Below, piece after piece: positions 3,358-6,171 of a stretch of 6,171 bases of DNA. The first letter of the stretch is position 1, and each line of letters begins with the position of its first letter. Where the stretch lies: positions 1-6,171 of the forward strand of contig JAFTCS010000168.1 in the NCBI GenBank assembly GCA_017454565.1, read 5' to 3'. Source of the stretch: Clostridia bacterium. GTDB lineage: Bacteria; Bacillota; Clostridia; Oscillospirales; Acutalibacteraceae. The position numbers were made by a program, and so were the translations under genes. The notes below the pieces were generated by a model that was not told the origin of the DNA, searched no databases, and saw nothing but the letters and a program-made list of their open reading frames with translations.

Positions 3358-6120
3358 TTACTTTGAGTTTTCAAATATATCCGAAAGGAACAGCTTTTTC
3401 GTGGTTCTTAATATCCTCAGGCAGTTGTTTTTATCGTGATATCTGAAAAACTCGTTATTTTGCTTTGAATAGCTTTCCGGCTGCGGAAAGTTATTTTTCA
3501 TTTCTGTGATAAGGTGATCTGTCAGTGAGTTGTGGTCGAAAAACAGCTTGCCAAAGCTGCTGCGAGCAAGACCCTCATTCTTGTATTCCTGCTGTACGGG
3601 AAGTCCCTGAGGATAATAATAGACCACAGGTTTGTCAAGATATGCAAACCTGAATTGCAGCTCACAGTAGTCAGTGATAAGAACAGCGGCTTTTTTTACC
3701 AGCTCGGCTTCATTACTGTCGCTGCATTCATAGAGCTGTACCAGGTCATCACTGTGGAACAGCCTGAGATACTTCTCGATTGAAAAAGGCATGAGAACAG
3801 CTATCCTGTATCCATTTTCCTTCATAGCCTCGTGCAGCCTTATGTCTGTAAGTATGTCATTATACAGCTTGAAGAAACGGCTCTCGGAGAATCGGTAAAA
3901 GTCCGAATTGTCATATATGCAGAACTGTCTTCTGTCACCGGGCGCGATAAGTATAAGCTTTTCAGGTTCGTTTGCCAGGGTATCAAATATCGGGTAACCG
4001 GTTATTCTGGTCATGGATTCATCATAGTCATATATGCTCCGGGTAATATGCTCCCTTTCACGTTCGGACGCGCAGAAGAAAAACTGGGTGTTGTCCCTCA
4101 GCCTGTTGTCAAACTGCGCTGTGGCATAGGTTATGAAGAAGTCCTTCACTGAAATGATTTTGGCATTAATAAGGTCTTTCAGAAACATTATATCAGTGCT
4201 GCTGAACATGAGGGATTCATAAACGTCGCAGTCCGTGGCAAATATGAAGTCGGCACTGGCGGAGATTATCTTTGCCCTTTTGGTGTCAAGCTCCAGCACA
4301 CCGCTGTACTCCTCTGAAAGAAGATAGTCGAATTCTTCGGTGTCTCTGCGGGCAGCATAGTATATTTCCGCTTTATCATTTTTTATGTGCTTGGAAAAAT
4401 ACCTGAACAGTATATTTCCGTTGGAGTTCAGCCCCAGCTCGTCATAAAAAAGCAGAAACTTGCTGCCCGCCTTTTCCTCAACTGTGCTCCGTATGCTCTT
4501 GCGAAGCTGCTTATAGTACATAGCTTCGGAAAAGCTTACTTTAGCGCCTGCCTCAGCTAAAAATTTGCTCTCGCACATGCGCAGAAGATTGTTTGTAGCC
4601 CTGCGTATAACTATGGACTGGGATTTTCTGTCGTATGTCATTACCCTGTCAAGGAAACTCCAATAGCTGTTTTTTATATCCGTTGAAAGTCTGGAAAATA
4701 CCCCGTCAAATGTCATACCTATGCGAAAAGAAAGGTTCTGGTACTTCATTGCTAAAAATACGGTGTCTATCTTTTTACCGCTGCTTACAGGCACAAAGAA
4801 ACGGAAAGAATATCTTTTTAGAAACGGTATGTCAAAGCATTTTTTCAGTGTATATACTCCGGAGCTGATGACCGGATATCTGTCGCCGTTGATGTTTACA
4901 AAAATACGGTAGCTGCTGTCATCAAGAAAGGAGCATCCGCAGAGCACAGCGTCAATATAAAGCCCGTCGGCGTCGTAGTTTACGGCGGTAATATTGGCGG
5001 AGATATCCCTTGAAGTACCTATGAGCGCCAGCTCGTAATGAGCAGCCAGCTCACCGCTGAGCACGGTCTTTTCAAGCCGCATGCGGGAATTGTAATAGCT
5101 CTTTTCCACCTGATCCTTTGGCAGCACGAGGTCTACGGTCGGCTTAAGCTCGGGCTGCTTGTATTTGAGTCTCAGCAGTCTGAACGGCATCTCATCGTCA
5201 AGACCGCACATTCTGCATATATTCCGGTTCAGTATGATCGAATTGTCGATATACCGCAAGGCTTCCGAAACCTTGTCCAGAAATTCATCCACAAAACTGC
5301 CGATGATAACATGCTTGTATTTTTCGTCGGCGTTCAGTGCAAAGCGGCTGCATATCAGATACATCATCATTGACTGGACCAGTGCCGAAGCAGGGTAGTT
5401 TATCAGCATAGGTATCACAAGAGAAGAAATGCAGCTTGTATAGAAAAACCTGCTGTACTGGGGCACATATCGGAACAGATCATGGTCAGAGGGCAGAGTG
5501 GTCGTATAGCGGAAGTCATTCGTGAATATGTATGAATAGGTCTGCAATAATGCCTCTGCAATGAATTTTACATCAGCCTGAAACGGCACGTTCTCATCAA
5601 ATACCAGCATATCTGCTATCTTTTTATTGAAGAACCAGCATCCCGGCATAAGAATGAAACGGTCAGGCGTTTCTTTTAATTCGACTATGCCCTTTGGTAT
5701 GTCTTTTGTATATGCTTTATCTTTTTCTCCGGCGAGAGATACCACCGGTTCAATGCACAGCAGCGGTATCTTCAAGGATTTAAGCGTTCTGCTCTGCAGT
5801 GTGCTGAGAGTTTTCGGGGAATACTCGCCGTAATTGTCAATGTAGGCAATGTAATGCCCGAAGTTCAGCGTTTTTGCATCGTTATAAGCCGCTGCCTCAG
5901 ACCTTCCGGCGGCGTCAACAAAATATATGTTCTTGGGATATTTCTTGTTGAACTCGGTGCATATCGCAATACTCTGCTCGCTGCATACGGAGTCGATCAG
6001 GATAAGCTGAACGTGTTCAAGAAAATAATCTTCGTCTGCAATGACAGAGGAGATAGCTTTATTAAGATGTGAATCGCTTTTTATCAATAGGTTTATGCTG
6101 TAGAAAAAGCTCCTTGGCAT
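3358..6120 (-). CDS. Degenerate bifunctional GT2 / CDP-glycerol glycerophosphotransferase-like protein
   Basis: This 920-residue protein has the layout of clostridial fusions of a GT2 glycosyltransferase with a TagF-type CDP-glycerol glycerophosphotransferase, enzymes that build teichoic-acid-like cell-surface polymers at the membrane face. The GT2-like half covers about 4-270. It has LILID at 39-43, GRSEAAAYNDA at 72-82, YIAYIDNYGEYS at 90-101, and the family's helical block YPASALVQSMMMYLICSRF, likened to P-fiQ-l-mYD-qWR. A beta-rich linker domain follows (about 355-490). The GT-B half covers about 553-890, with GYPIFD at 708-713 and ITDYCELQFRFAYLDKPVVYY at 815-835. Signature residues look replaced in both halves: DxD becomes D95-N-Y97, Q-H-G becomes K648-D-L650, PRxD becomes P710-I-F-D713, PTWR becomes P727-G-D-R730, TDYSS becomes TDYCE, and FD becomes F823-R824. 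The frame is intact, so a maintained pseudoenzyme or a divergent activity is more likely than recent decay. The start has GGGAGG five bases upstream. No signal peptide or clear transmembrane helix is seen. Confidence 0.9.
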   Translation of the reverse strand: MPRSFFYSINLLIKSDSHLNKAISSVIADEDYFLEHVQLILIDSVCSEQSIAICTEFNKKYPKNIYFVDAAGRSEAAAYNDAKTLNFGHYIAYIDNYGEYSPKTLSTLQSRTLKSLKIPLLCIEPVVSLAGEKDKAYTKDIPKGIVELKETPDRFILMPGCWFFNKKIADMLVFDENVPFQADVKFIAEALLQTYSYIFTNDFRYTTTLPSDHDLFRYVPQYSRFFYTSCISSLVIPMLINYPASALVQSMMMYLICSRFALNADEKYKHVIIGSFVDEFLDKVSEALRYIDNSIILNRNICRMCGLDDEMPFRLLRLKYKQPELKPTVDLVLPKDQVEKSYYNSRMRLEKTVLSGELAAHYELALIGTSRDISANITAVNYDADGLYIDAVLCGCSFLDDSSYRIFVNINGDRYPVISSGVYTLKKCFDIPFLKRYSFRFFVPVSSGKKIDTVFLAMKYQNLSFRIGMTFDGVFSRLSTDIKNSYWSFLDRVMTYDRKSQSIVIRRATNNLLRMCESKFLAEAGAKVSFSEAMYYKQLRKSIRSTVEEKAGSKFLLFYDELGLNSNGNILFRYFSKHIKNDKAEIYYAARRDTEEFDYLLSEEYSGVLELDTKRAKIISASADFIFATDCDVYESLMFSSTDIMFLKDLINAKIISVKDFFITYATAQFDNRLRDNTQFFFCASEREREHITRSIYDYDESMTRITGYPIFDTLANEPEKLILIAPGDRRQFCIYDNSDFYRFSESRFFKLYNDILTDIRLHEAMKENGYRIAVLMPFSIEKYLRLFHSDDLVQLYECSDSNEAELVKKAAVLITDYCELQFRFAYLDKPVVYYYPQGLPVQQEYKNEGLARSSFGKLFFDHNSLTDHLITEMKNNFPQPESYSKQNNEFFRYHDKNNCLRILRTTKKLFLSDIFENSK

Positions 6121-6125
6121 AGCAG

Positions 6126-6131
6126 CCTCCC
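6126..6131 (-). promoter_or_regulatory. Ribosome binding site of the minus-strand gene
   Basis: On the minus strand GGGAGG precedes the ATG (complement of 6118-6120) by five bases. This fits initiation directly at the first residues of the GT2-like domain. Confidence 0.85.
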
Positions 6132-6161
6132 ATAAAAATGTTTTTCTGAAATTTCTTAATT

Positions 6162-6167
6162 ATTATA
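6162..6167 (-). promoter_or_regulatory. Candidate -10 box of the minus-strand gene
   Basis: The minus strand reads a perfect TATAAT here, 41 bases upstream of the ATG. A -35 at normal spacing would lie beyond the right edge (about 6185-6190), so the promoter is only half visible. If it is used, the leader would be about 35 bases. Confidence 0.5.
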
Positions 6168-6171
6168 GTAC

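Noticed and set aside
3532..6072. Several plus-strand open frames of 63-111 codons antisense to the 920-residue gene
   Set aside because: They lie opposite a single continuous family-matching frame, have no convincing ribosome sites, and lack recognisable motifs.

Overview
The window looks like chromosomal DNA of a Clostridia-type Firmicute, most likely a Ruminococcus or close relative. The reasons are: an ssb-rpsR pair with a zinc-ribbon (C+) bS18; a stand-alone TIGR03905/TSCPD four-cysteine protein; a DUF1015 protein of clostridial type; a large fused GT2/CDP-glycerol-glycerophosphotransferase-like protein; strong GGAGG-type ribosome sites; and moderate GC. The genus is inferred from protein flavour only. 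No tRNA, rRNA, CRISPR array, insertion sequence or phage gene was found.

Layout, left to right. (1) Bases 1-283 are the 3' part of ssb, followed 24 bases later by rpsR (bS18). This is the end of the classic rpsF-ssb-rpsR operon, closed by an intrinsic terminator at 571-603. (2) Base 625 starts a small TSCPD/TIGR03905 protein. (3) A 187-base intergenic region holds an operator-like dyad and a near-consensus sigma-A promoter. It drives a DUF1015 protein (1061-2332). (4) 42 bases on, and probably co-transcribed, lies a 299-residue protein of unknown function with two C-terminal membrane helices. Its Shine-Dalgarno sequence is embedded in a perfect 16-bp palindrome. (5) A very strong bidirectional terminator (3278-3323) separates this block from a convergent 920-residue gene on the minus strand, which has its own ribosome site and a perfect -10 box at the right edge.

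The left part (ssb, rpsR) is housekeeping replication and translation. The right part is accessory in character. The minus-strand protein has the full architecture of clostridial bifunctional GT2/teichoic-acid (TagF-type) polymerases. However, the positions that carry the catalytic signatures in both halves are substituted (DxD, HG, PRxD, TDYSS and FD), so it reads as a double pseudo-glycosyltransferase. This is the most noteworthy object in the window. Secondary points are the SD-embedded palindrome, a ParB/SerK-like DGHHR motif in the DUF1015 protein, and an identical ACCGATG/CATCGGT core in both terminators. I do not see a complete new multi-gene system.
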